DNA from: Rhodocyclaceae bacterium
GTDB lineage: Bacteria > Pseudomonadota > Gammaproteobacteria > Burkholderiales > Rhodocyclaceae
Assembly: GCA_016791105.1 (NCBI GenBank)
Contig: JAEUNM010000123.1
Span: 30,704-94,703 of the forward strand
Length of the DNA: 64,000 nt
Direction: 5' to 3'
Numbering within the stretch: position 1 is the stretch's first letter; every line of letters begins with the position of its first letter. The notes beneath the pieces were generated by a model. The model worked only from the letters and a program-made list of their open reading frames with translations, made no database searches and had not been told where the DNA came from. Shown here piece by piece: positions 26,147-34,454 of this stretch. A program made the position numbers and the translations under genes.

Positions 26147-26984
26147 GACGAATGACCGCGGCCGTATCCGACATTACGCTTTTGAGCCATATGAGGGCTT
26201 TTCGTTCGAGCCGGTCGGCTCGAATGCCTGCGGTGGCGATCATCGGATCGGCCAAGGTATTGCTGATCCAGGGGTAAAACGGATCGCAGATACACCCATG
26301 TCCAAAAGCGACCATCAGGGCCACCACCAGGGCGTATGCGCGGGCGCTCTGAAATCCGGCTCGGCGCGCAGCGCCGCCGGCCTCGCGTATCAGGGCGAGC
26401 ATTGCATCATTACCAGCGTGGCGAAACTTTTCCGGACAGCTGTGTGCAATGTGCCCGAGCATGGCCGAAGAAAAATCTTGAGCCGCATAGTCATGAGACA
26501 TTTGCGCCAGGTCATGCAGCCGCTGCATGGCACGTCGCGCACTCGATGCGTCGTTGCCGGCGGTGGCGTCCTGATAGCGTAACACTGCGCGATAAAGCCC
26601 CTCTGCGCGCAGCATTTCATCCCTGTTTTCTCTTAGTATGCGGCCGGCCCAGGGGTACTGAGGGTCGGTGTCAAACTTACTGCCGAACAATAGTGACAGC
26701 TCGATGTACAAGCGTATTGGACCGCGCCGCTCGAAGCCGTAACCGCGCGATTGTTCGATAGCTGCCCATATACCTCGGGCAAGCTCTTCATTGCTCAGGG
26801 TTTTGCACAGATCCGGAGAAAATTCGCGCGCATGCCCAAACATTTCATCGGCAAATCGCTGCAATGTCGCGCGATTCAATTCGCGCATCTGTTCAGGATG
26901 GATGGTCAGCACGGCTGTGGCGAATGAAGGCAGGGCGACTCCGGTTACCCGTATGGTTTGGCGTTGAGGCACACTGACCGGCAA
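26139..26984 (-). CDS. Effector-associated protein with C-terminal hydrophobic segment
   Basis: A 281-residue protein. The N-terminal half (RFADEMFGHAREF, then a GYGFERRGPIRLYIEL segment, FGSKFDTDPQYPWAGRIL) resembles a family I know from type VI secretion effector cassettes, where genes of this kind sit next to toxin genes; its biochemical role is unclear. A hydrophobic stretch (ARAYALVVALMVAFGHG, about residues 215-235) may be a membrane helix. The apparent start is TTG at 26984; a later ATG at 26888 is possible. It overlaps the glutaminase gene by 8 bp. No Hcp, VgrG, PAAR or structural secretion gene is in the window. Confidence 0.55.
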   Translation of the reverse strand: MPVSVPQRQTIRVTGVALPSFATAVLTIHPEQMRELNRATLQRFADEMFGHAREFSPDLCKTLSNEELARGIWAAIEQSRGYGFERRGPIRLYIELSLLFGSKFDTDPQYPWAGRILRENRDEMLRAEGLYRAVLRYQDATAGNDASSARRAMQRLHDLAQMSHDYAAQDFSSAMLGHIAHSCPEKFRHAGNDAMLALIREAGGAARRAGFQSARAYALVVALMVAFGHGCICDPFYPWISNTLADPMIATAGIRADRLERKALIWLKSVMSDTAAVIRHE

Positions 26985-27070
26985 CGTCAGTGCGCCTTTA
27001 GTTGGCTATCGTGGCGGCCGGATGGACGCCGGACTTGCGTATCCCAAGCGGTCGCGCCGCAGCAGAAGTT

Positions 27071-27370
27071 TCACACCTGCAGTTCCAGCACCACTTCGCC
27101 GGATACCGGGTCGGTAACGCCCAGATCGCCGCCCAAATCTTCCAGATCGGCACGGAAAGTATCGAGCAGGGCGATCATTTTCGGGCGTGCGGCCACCAGT
27201 TGCTCGAAAGAATCCCATTCGCCGACGATGCAGTAAGTGCGCTCCCCGGTTTTTACCATGGAACCGCGCCGAAAACCTGCGAAATCCGGCCGCGCTTGCC
27301 GGTGTGCCTCGAGAAACGCTTCTTCGCGGCCGGGTTTGACGCGAAAGCGTACGACGTTGAATGCAGTCAT
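27071..27370 (-). CDS. Antibiotic biosynthesis monooxygenase (ABM)-like dimeric barrel protein
   Basis: A 99-residue protein with the ABM-type ferredoxin-like fold pattern: VVRFRVKPGREEAFLEAH, then a GFRRGSMVKTGERTYCIVGEW strand pair and a C-terminal helix and strand. The ATG at 27370 follows GGAGGGGA by 5 nt, which fixes the start even though the frame is open far upstream into repeat sequence. Members act as heme-degrading or quinol-type monooxygenases or have no known activity. No neighbour suggests a pathway. Confidence 0.75.
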   Translation of the reverse strand: MTAFNVVRFRVKPGREEAFLEAHRQARPDFAGFRRGSMVKTGERTYCIVGEWDSFEQLVAARPKMIALLDTFRADLEDLGGDLGVTDPVSGEVVLELQV

Positions 27371-27508
27371 GACTATCCCCTCCAGAATGGCGGGCGGCGC
27401 CCGCGATGCATGATTCATAGGCCGCCGCCGGCGCCGGGTCAAGCACTGCTTGCAGCTTTGGTAGGGGAATCGGGCCGATGCGGCCCAGCGGTTCAACCCG
27501 GCTGGGCC

Positions 27509-27882
27509 CTGGGGGCGCGGGCGTCCCGCCCGCGGCAAGTGCGCATCACGCCTGCGAAAAGATTGAATCTCAACTGCACGCGGGCGAGACGCCCACGCCC
27601 CCAGGTTGGGGCGGGAACGGAGCCTCAGGCCAAGGATAGGGCGCGGGTGGGGCATCGCCGGACCTGTCGTTGGCAACGGGCGCTGGGGGCGCGGGCGTCC
27701 CGCCCGCGGCAAATGCGAATCACGCCTGCCAAAAGTTTGAATCTCGACGGCACGCGGGCGAGACGCCCACGCCCCCAGGTTGGGGCGGGACCGGAGCCTC
27801 AGGCCAAGGATAGGGCGCGGGCGGGGCATCGCCGGTCCTGTCGTTGTCAACGGGCGCTGGGGGCGCGGGCGTCGCGCCCGCG
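27509..27882. repeat. Palindromic repeat family B, two full copies and one half copy
   Basis: Copies at 27509-27604 and 27683-27778 each open with CTGGGGGCGCGGGCGTCCCG and close with the inverted GGGCGAGACGCCCACGCCCC, forming a ~95-nt hairpin unit. A half copy starts at 27857. Copies are spaced 174 bp apart. Related copies occur at 28851-29271, 35918-35989 and 63601-63960. The 27371-27508 stretch before them holds no gene. Confidence 0.85.
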
Positions 27883-27937
27883 ATCGTGACCTGCGCCCAC
27901 GGCTACAGGCCGCGGCGCCCGTAACACCTATCGAATT

Positions 27938-28765
27938 TCAACCCGCCTGCAGCGGCAGCGACAATTCCCGCACCAATTCCGCCGTCGCGGGCCGCACGCC
28001 GCGCCACCAGAAAAACGACTCGGCGGCCTGTTCCACCAGCATGCCGGCACCGTCGGCGAGGCGCCCCGTGCCGGCATCGGCCGCAAGCCGCAGGAAAGGG
28101 GTTAAACCTTTCCCATAAGCCATTTCATAAGCCAGGCCCGAGCGCGAAAACACGTTTTGCGGCAGCGGCAGGGCGTCGCCGGACAGGCTGGCCGAGGACG
28201 CATTCACCACCAGATCGAAGCGCTCGCCCGGTATGTCGGAATAGCCCGCGCTACTCACCTTGCCGTAAGCGGCGACCATTTCCGCCAGTTGTTCGGCGGT
28301 GCGCAGCGTGCGATTCACGATGACCAGTTCGGCCGGCTCGCGCTCCAGAAACGGCAGCAGCACCCCGCGCGCCGCGCCGCCCGCGCCAACCAGCAAAATC
28401 CGCTTGCCGCGCAGCGCCAGGCCGAGGTTATGTTCGATGTCATTGACGAGGCCGATGCCGTCGAAATTTTCCGCGTGTATGCCCTGCAGGTCGAATTTGA
28501 GCGCATTCGCGGCGCCGGCCAGACGCACCCGCTCGCTGCGGAAATCTGCCAGCTCGCAGGCCGCCAGCTTGAACGGCACGGTCACGTTGAGGCCCAGCCC
28601 GCCTGCGGCGCGGAAACTGCGCACGACTGCGGCAAAGCCGTCGAGCGGCCCGAGTAGGGCGCCGTATTCGATGTCCTGCCCGGTTTCGCGCGCGAAGCGG
28701 GCGTGGATCAGCGGCGATTTGGAGTGGCTGATCGGATTGCCGATCACGGCATAACGGTCGGTCAT
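27938..28765 (-). CDS. aroE: Shikimate dehydrogenase
   Basis: A 275-residue NADP-dependent enzyme reducing 3-dehydroshikimate to shikimate in aromatic amino acid synthesis. It shows the substrate motif NPISHSKSP (10-18), the catalytic lysine Lys66 in NVTVPFKL, the NFDGIGL aspartate and the dinucleotide loop GAGGAARG (about 126-133) with NRT for NADP preference. It is on the same strand as aroD, about 520 bp apart, with the gap filled by palindromic repeats. Confidence 0.96.
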   Translation of the reverse strand: MTDRYAVIGNPISHSKSPLIHARFARETGQDIEYGALLGPLDGFAAVVRSFRAAGGLGLNVTVPFKLAACELADFRSERVRLAGAANALKFDLQGIHAENFDGIGLVNDIEHNLGLALRGKRILLVGAGGAARGVLLPFLEREPAELVIVNRTLRTAEQLAEMVAAYGKVSSAGYSDIPGERFDLVVNASSASLSGDALPLPQNVFSRSGLAYEMAYGKGLTPFLRLAADAGTGRLADGAGMLVEQAAESFFWWRGVRPATAELVRELSLPLQAG

Positions 28766-28850
28766 GGCGGTGGGGGGATTGGGTCAGGTTGGCAGTGGGA
28801 GTAACTTACCCTGTGGTTACGGCAAGAGCAGGTGGTGCATTGGCTTCAGC

Positions 28851-29271
28851 CTGGGGGCGCGGGCGTCGCGCCCGCGGAAAGTGCGAATCACGCCTGCGAA
28901 AGCTTCGAATCTCAACGGCATGCGGGCGAGACGCCCACACCCCCAAGTTAGGGCGGGCGCGACGCCTTGGGCCAGCTATCAAACCAGCCTGCGCCATCGC
29001 TACTTCGAGGCCCTGGGGGCGCGGGCGTCGCGCCCGCGGAAAGCGCGAATCACGCCTGCGAAAGCTTCGAATCTCAACGGCATGCGGGCGAGACGTCCAC
29101 ACCCCCAAGTTAGGGCGGGCGCGACGCCTTGGGCCAGCCATCAAACCAGCCTGCGCCATCGCTACTTCGAGGCCCTGGGGGCGCGGGCGTGCCGCCCGCG
29201 AAAAGCGCGAATCACGCCTGCGAAAGCTTCGAATCTCCACTGCATGCGGGCGAGACGCCTGCACCCCCAAT
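28851..29271. repeat. Palindromic repeat family B, three tandem copies
   Basis: Three hairpin units begin with CTGGGGGCGCGGGCG at 28851, 29013 and 29175, an exact 162-bp period. Each carries the conserved inner CGAATCACGCCTGCGAAAGC and ends GGGCGAGACGCC(C/T)(A/G)CACCCCCA. They fill the aroD-aroE gap. Confidence 0.87.
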
Positions 29272-29287
29272 TGGGGCTTTTGCGTGC

Positions 29288-30070
29288 TCACTGCACCCCC
29301 ATGCCGCGCCGGATCGCATCGAGCAACTGGCGCAAATCCTCGATCGGAATTTGCCCTGGTGCGGAGGCCTGGCTACCTACCGCGAAGGTGATCGAAGATC
29401 CGAACGCCCAGCCCACCATGCGCGACAGCGAACCATGGCCGCCCATGGCCATGCTCACGATGGGCAGGGCGATGCGGCGGTGCGCTTCCTGCGTGGCGGC
29501 GAAAAGCACCAGCACGTCGGCCATGTCTTGCGGCATGACGGCCACTTTGGCGATATCCGCACCGACTTCGGCCATGGCGACGAATTTGGCGACCAGATCG
29601 TCCTTGGGCGGGGTTTTGTGGAAATCGTGGAACGAGGCGATCAATTGCGCGCCGCTGCGCCGCGCGGCAGCCAGCACGTGCCGGAACAGATCCGGCTCGC
29701 CGGACAGTTCCCAATCGACAAAATCGACATTGCCCGTATCGCACACTGCTTCGTACAGACACAACACCTGCGGCTCGGTCAGCCCAGTGGCGTGGCCGCC
29801 TTCGCGCGTGGAACGGCGCGTGAACAGGATGGGTATGCCCTGCGCGCCGGCACGCAATTCCGCCAGCGCGTCCAGCACCGCCGGCGTATCGGTAATGGCC
29901 GCGAAAAAATCCACGCGCCATTCGATCAGATCGGGCGCTTTGGCACGCACCGCTGCCAGTTCGGCGCGCAGACCGTCCGCGTCGGCGGCGACCAGCGGCG
30001 CGCACACCAGCGGCAGCTTGCCGCCGCCCAAAATCTGACCGCGCAAGCGGATTGGCTTTGCAAAATCCAT
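29288..30070 (-). CDS. aroD: Type I 3-dehydroquinate dehydratase
   Basis: A 260-residue class I dehydroquinase making 3-dehydroshikimate through a lysine Schiff base. From the ATG at 30070 the key residues fall at Glu50 (IEWRVDFF), His148 (ASFHDFHK) and Lys175 (IAKVAVMPQ), each only 4-5 residues beyond Escherichia coli AroD numbering (46, 143, 170), which supports this start over a TTG at 30091. The C-terminal MAMGGHGSLSRM and FGSSITFAVG segments fit the family. Most betaproteobacteria use the unrelated type II enzyme AroQ, so a type I gene here is a slight oddity. Confidence 0.95.
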   Translation of the reverse strand: MDFAKPIRLRGQILGGGKLPLVCAPLVAADADGLRAELAAVRAKAPDLIEWRVDFFAAITDTPAVLDALAELRAGAQGIPILFTRRSTREGGHATGLTEPQVLCLYEAVCDTGNVDFVDWELSGEPDLFRHVLAAARRSGAQLIASFHDFHKTPPKDDLVAKFVAMAEVGADIAKVAVMPQDMADVLVLFAATQEAHRRIALPIVSMAMGGHGSLSRMVGWAFGSSITFAVGSQASAPGQIPIEDLRQLLDAIRRGMGVQ

Positions 30071-30140
30071 GGAAGGGTTCGAGCGGATCAAAACCGCATC
30101 ATCCTACATTCCCGCGAGGGCGGCTGAGACATGCCGACCC

Positions 30141-30709
30141 GTAGGGCGGATAAGCCGCAGGCGCAATCCGCCGTATGGAGACGTGGAATGACCCAACACG
30201 GCCTGATTTCCCGGCCCGGTGCGAGGGTCGAAAGCTCCGTGCCACTGAATTTGCGGCTACGCATTGGCATCGAACCGCCCCATACGGCGGAATGCGCTGC
30301 GCTTTTCCGCCCTACGTTCGCGGGCGGCGGCCATTCCGTAGGGCGGATAAGCCGCAGGCGCAATCCGCCGTATGGTGACGTGGAATGACCCAACACGGCC
30401 TGATTTCCCGGCCCTGTGCGAGGGCCGAAAGTTCCGCGCCACAGAATTTGCGGCTACGCACTGGAGCCGAACCGCCCCATACGGCGGAATGCGCTGCGCT
30501 TTTCCGCCCTACATTCGCGGGCGGCGGCCATTCCGTAGGGCGGATAAGCCGCAGGCGCAATCCGCCGTATGGAGACGTGGAATGACCCAACACGGCATGA
30601 TTTCCCGGCCCGGTGCGAGGGTCGAAAGTTCCGTGCCACAGAATTTGCGGCTACGCATTGGCATCGAACCGCCCCATACGGCGGAATGCGCTGCGCTTTT
30701 CCGCCCTAC
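30141..30709. repeat. Three tandem 197-bp units of repeat family A
   Basis: Copies at 30141-30315, 30338-30512 and 30535-30709 each begin GTAGGGCGGATAAGCCGCAG and end GCGCTTTTCCGCCCTAC, separated by about 22 bp. The ends are imperfect inverted repeats, and each unit holds further inverted CGGAAT/ATTCCG-type stems. The period equals that of the pair at 24608. This whole stretch between aroD and the TIR-WD40 gene has no real gene. Confidence 0.9.
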
Positions 30710-30736
30710 GACGCCCACGCTGCTCAACCAACCGCC

Positions 30737-32212
30737 TCAGCCGCGTTTCCCGCCCGCGCGCCCCCCGCCTTTTTCGCCGCGCTTGCCGGCCTTAACCTTC
30801 CACGCCACGATGCGGCCGTCCGAGCCGCCGCTGGCGAGCATTTGTCCGTCGTGGGAAAAGGCAACCGACCAAATCCAGTCCGAATGCCATTTGCTGTCGC
30901 TGCCCATGGGCTTGGATAACAGCAATTCACCGGTCTCCACGTCCCAAAGATTGAGCCGCTTGTCCCAGCCCACACTGGCCAGGGTGCGGCCGTCCGGCGC
31001 GTAGGCCACGCTGCGCACCAGATAATCGTGTTCGCGCTTGCGCCAGCGTGGCGCGTGGTCGGTCGAACTCACATCCCACACGCAAACCGCCTTGTCCAGA
31101 CCGCAACTGGCCAGGGTTTTGCCGTCCGGCGCGAATGCCACGCTTTCCACGGAACTTTGATGGCGCCCCAATTCGCGCGCCTCGCCGACTTCGATATCGA
31201 GCAGCCACACCGTATCGCGCAGGCTGCCAATGGCGAGCAGGCGATCGTCGGGCGAAAACGCCACCGAGGTCACGCGGCCTATGCCTTCCACGGCGCTGCC
31301 GCCGCTGCGGCGCGGTTCGCCTTCGTCGGCATCCCAGAACAGCACGCGGCCATCGTAGCCGCCGCTGGCGACACGGCTGCCGTCGCTGGAAAACGCCACC
31401 GAATAAACCGCCTCGGTATGCTCCCTGCGCTCCCACAACAGCTTGAGCGGATCGACCGACCATACGCGCACATAGCCGTCCTCACCGCCCGTCACCAGGC
31501 GCTGATCGTCGTGCGAAAACGCCACCGAATAAACATAACTGCCGTGCCGGCCGCTGGCGATGGCCTGACCGGCCGGATCCAGCAAATTCCACAGCACCAC
31601 CGTGCAATGGCTGCCCGCCGCCAGCCATTCGCCACTGCGGGAAAAGGCGATCGAATACAGTTCGTCTTCCACCTGCTGCAAGGGCGGCAGGCGCCGCACC
31701 AGATTGGAATAGTCGATCACCGGCTGCGGCGCGCGGCCCTCCGCAGCCGGAAACGGCGGCACCACAAGCGGCTTTTGCCGGCGCGGATCGGCTTGCGGGC
31801 GCGGCCCCGGCAGCGGCTGCACGGCGCGCAGACCGGCCAGCAGCCTGGCACGCGCGTCGGCTTCGCTGCTGCCCACCAGATCGACATACACATGGCCGCC
31901 GAGCAGGCCGCGCCGCTCGAAGGCGTGCACGCGCACCGGCAATATGAGCGCGCGGTCGCTATCCGGATCGATGCGGTAATACTCGCGCCACTCCGCCTGG
32001 GCGTGGCGCGAGGCCCGCCACGACGGCGACTGCACGGCCAATAGTCGCGGCGCCTTGAGTAGAGCCTGATCCATGTTGCGTACCCAGTCCTGGCCGGGCA
32101 AAAAATCCCAGGCCTGGATCAGCACGGAATATCCGGCCTCCTCGACCTGCCAGGCGATCCATTGCGCCCAGCCGGCGTCGTCCTTGTTGTAGCTGACGAA
32201 GAAATCGGCCAT
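30737..32212 (-). CDS. TIR domain - WD40 propeller protein
   Basis: A 491-residue two-part protein. Residues 1-130 form a TIR domain (ADFFVSYNKDD, then SVLIQAWDFLPGQDW) with the likely catalytic glutamate Glu74 in the HAQAEWREYY segment. A proline-rich linker (about 135-175) leads to seven WD40 repeats (about 185-475), each with a VYSVAFSxDGxxLASGG-type strand and a closing W-D/W-x-V; seven repeats make one complete propeller. A basic, glycine-rich tail follows (KRGEKGGGRAGGKRG). Bacterial TIR enzymes cleave NAD+ or make signalling nucleotides, often in phage defence; WD40 can serve as sensor or scaffold. The start at 32212 puts the TIR domain at the N-terminus with GGGGAAA upstream. Alone, divergent from hss. 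Confidence 0.87.
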   Translation of the reverse strand: MADFFVSYNKDDAGWAQWIAWQVEEAGYSVLIQAWDFLPGQDWVRNMDQALLKAPRLLAVQSPSWRASRHAQAEWREYYRIDPDSDRALILPVRVHAFERRGLLGGHVYVDLVGSSEADARARLLAGLRAVQPLPGPRPQADPRRQKPLVVPPFPAAEGRAPQPVIDYSNLVRRLPPLQQVEDELYSIAFSRSGEWLAAGSHCTVVLWNLLDPAGQAIASGRHGSYVYSVAFSHDDQRLVTGGEDGYVRVWSVDPLKLLWERREHTEAVYSVAFSSDGSRVASGGYDGRVLFWDADEGEPRRSGGSAVEGIGRVTSVAFSPDDRLLAIGSLRDTVWLLDIEVGEARELGRHQSSVESVAFAPDGKTLASCGLDKAVCVWDVSSTDHAPRWRKREHDYLVRSVAYAPDGRTLASVGWDKRLNLWDVETGELLLSKPMGSDSKWHSDWIWSVAFSHDGQMLASGGSDGRIVAWKVKAGKRGEKGGGRAGGKRG

Positions 32213-32288
32213 CGAGTTTCCCCGCGGTTGGCTCGGTACAGGGCGAGCATACAATACTCGCCTGCTTCCGGCTTGCCCGCAGAATTCC

Positions 32289-33677
32289 ATGTATTCGTCC
32301 CCGCATCCCCATGCCGCGCTGCCGGGCCGCCTGTTGATCGTCGGTACGGGTTGTGTGGCGGAAGGTTTTTTGCCGTTGCTGTGGCGACACATCGCCGTGG
32401 CGCGCGAGCGCGTCGCGCTGCTCGGCCCGGACCCACAGGGGCAGGCGCTGGCTGCGCGGCACGGTATAAGTTGCCATGCTTGCGCACTAAGCGCCGAAAA
32501 TCACGCCGCCGAACTGGCGCGGCATCTGCGCGCTGGCGACGTGCTGCTCAATCTTGCCCTGGGCGCCGGCAGCCTGGATTTGCTCGCCTGGTGCCTGCGC
32601 CACGACGTGCTGTACCTGGACACCAATCTCGAGCCCTGGTCCGGCCAAGCCCACAGCCTGGCCGGCGCGCGCAGCCGCGCCCTGGCGATGCGCGGGCAAA
32701 GCACGGCGGTGGTGAGCCACGGCGCCAATCCCGGGCTGGTTACCCATCTGCTCAAACAGGCGCTGCAACAACTCGTGCCGGATGCCGCCAATTGGCCGCA
32801 AGCCGCGCGCAGGCTGGGCCTGCAAGTGCTGCAGATATCCGAAGTGGACAGTCACAGGCCGGCAGTCCAGACGAGTGAAGCCGCGGCGGCAGGCACGCGC
32901 CCACCGGCGGAATTCGCCAACACCTGGTCTGCCTTGGGCTTGGCCGGTGAACTATGCGCGCCCGCCGAACTGGCCTGGGGCGCGCAGGAATACGCGCTAC
33001 CCGCGGGCGCCGTATTGCGCGAAGGCGGCCGCGGTGGGGCCGTGGAACTGGCCGGCGCGGCGCTCGCCACGCGGGTGGCCGGCTGGTCGCCCGGCACCGG
33101 CTCATTCACCGGCTGGCTGCTGGCCCACCATGAAGCGATGTCCATGGCTGACCTGCTGACCGAGCATGCCAGCGATGTCGTGGCCGGCCAAGGTGTTGTG
33201 GTACCGCTGCGGCCCACTGTGTTCTATGCCGTACAGCCCTGTCCGGCCGCAGTGCAGGGCGCGTCCGCATTAGTCGCGCCGTCGCCGCCTGCAGGATGTT
33301 ACTATCGCATCCTGAAAGAGGAACTAATGTCGGGCGGCACGGACCTCGGCGTACTGCTGCTGGGGGAGCGCGTCGGCCACTGGTACGGCTCGCGCCTCAC
33401 GCTGGCGCAAGCACGTAAATGCGCGCCCGACAATAACGCCACCACACTGCAAGTGGCCGCCGGCGTGCTGGGCGCGCTGGTATGGGCATTGGAAAACCCG
33501 CGCCGCGGCGTGGTGGAAGCCGAGGATATGGACCACCGCCGCGTGCTCGCCGTGGCCGCACCTTATCTGGGCGAACTGGCCGCCATCGATACACCGTGGC
33601 GCCCGCCCGGCAAGGGCCCGCTGCGCTTCGAGCGCTTCCTGGTCGGATCGCAAACCGGCCGAGACCATAACCGTTAA
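32289..33677 (+). CDS. hss: Homospermidine synthase
   Basis: A 462-residue NAD-dependent enzyme that joins putrescine units (or putrescine and spermidine) into homospermidine. It has an N-terminal Rossmann loop (LLIVGTGCVAEGFLPLL), VLYLDTNLEPW, SHGANPGLVTHLLKQAL, and the C-terminal NNATTLQVAAGVLGALVWA, NPRRGVVEAEDMDHRRVL and APYLGEL stretches characteristic of Hss. The start ATG lies 76 bp from the divergent TIR-WD40 start. It suggests homospermidine is a main polyamine of this organism. Confidence 0.93.
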   Translation: MYSSPHPHAALPGRLLIVGTGCVAEGFLPLLWRHIAVARERVALLGPDPQGQALAARHGISCHACALSAENHAAELARHLRAGDVLLNLALGAGSLDLLAWCLRHDVLYLDTNLEPWSGQAHSLAGARSRALAMRGQSTAVVSHGANPGLVTHLLKQALQQLVPDAANWPQAARRLGLQVLQISEVDSHRPAVQTSEAAAAGTRPPAEFANTWSALGLAGELCAPAELAWGAQEYALPAGAVLREGGRGGAVELAGAALATRVAGWSPGTGSFTGWLLAHHEAMSMADLLTEHASDVVAGQGVVVPLRPTVFYAVQPCPAAVQGASALVAPSPPAGCYYRILKEELMSGGTDLGVLLLGERVGHWYGSRLTLAQARKCAPDNNATTLQVAAGVLGALVWALENPRRGVVEAEDMDHRRVLAVAAPYLGELAAIDTPWRPPGKGPLRFERFLVGSQTGRDHNR

Positions 33678-33718
33678 TGTGACACACGTGCAGAATTGCT
33701 CGCTGCGCGGCGACTCTC

Positions 33719-34269
33719 GTAGGTTGGGGTGACGAAGGAACCCCAACAAAGCGCGGATTAATTACGCCACACGCTGGATGTAACCGCCCGCTCAAGCCTT
33801 TTCGATCATGGACCAGACAAGCCGAGCGTTGCGCGACCGTGGGTCGTTGGGGTTCGCAGGCTCACCCCAACCTACGTGGCTACGTGGATACGAAGACCGA
33901 TGAATGTCCGCAACCGTAGCGGTTCATTTCCGCGTGTGCGGTCGCCCCGCGCAAACCCGTATGGAGACCTCAAATTCCCACACACGATTTAATTCGCATG
34001 CCCGGCGAACCGGATTGCCAGCGCCTCATACGGCGCAATGCACTACCCTTTTGCGCGCCACGCAGCATCGCCAGCTCGACCTGCCCGGCGGCAGAATCGA
34101 AGGCCTACACTCGTAGGTTGGGGTGACGAAGGAACCCCAACAAAGCGCGGATTAATTACGCCACACGCTGGATGTAACCGCCCGCTCAAGCTTTTTCGAT
34201 CATGGACCAGACAAGCCGAGCGTTGCGCGACCGTGGGTCGTTGGGGTTCGCAGGCTCACCCCAACCTAC
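33719..34269. repeat. Duplicated 157-bp element (repeat family C) with terminal inverted repeats
   Basis: Two nearly identical copies, 33719-33875 and 34113-34269, are 157 bp long. Each begins GTAGGTTGGGGTGACGAAGG and ends with the complementary GGCTCACCCCAACCTAC, so it has about 15-bp terminal inverted repeats. The flanking sequence (GATACGAAGACCGATGAATG onward) is duplicated too, giving a unit of 394 bp. A GTAGGGCGGATAAGCC head of family A lies at about 34346. No coding content in 33678-34454. It resembles a small non-autonomous element or large extragenic palindrome. Confidence 0.82.
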
Positions 34270-34454
34270 GTGGATACGAAGACCGATGAATGTCCGCAAC
34301 CGTAGCGGTTCATTTCCGCGTGTGCGGTCGCCGCGCGCAAACTTGTAGGGCGGATAAGCCGAAGGCGCAATCCCGAATCGGGACCACCGCCTACGAACCG
34401 CAACGAACGCTGCCACAAATCCCCCGCATCGAAGCGTTCCCCCCGCGCACGAAC

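Noticed and set aside
24978..26984. Interpretation of the cassette as part of a local type VI secretion cluster
   Set aside because: No Tss, Hcp, VgrG or PAAR gene lies in the window, so only an orphan effector module can be proposed.
27371..27850. Upstream extension of the ABM-like protein by 160 residues
   Set aside because: The extension translates palindromic repeats, and a strong GGAGG precedes the ATG at 27370.
28764..30127. Long open frames on the plus strand across aroD and the family B repeats
   Set aside because: They read the tandem repeats and the antisense of aroD; repeated peptide blocks reflect the 162-bp period.
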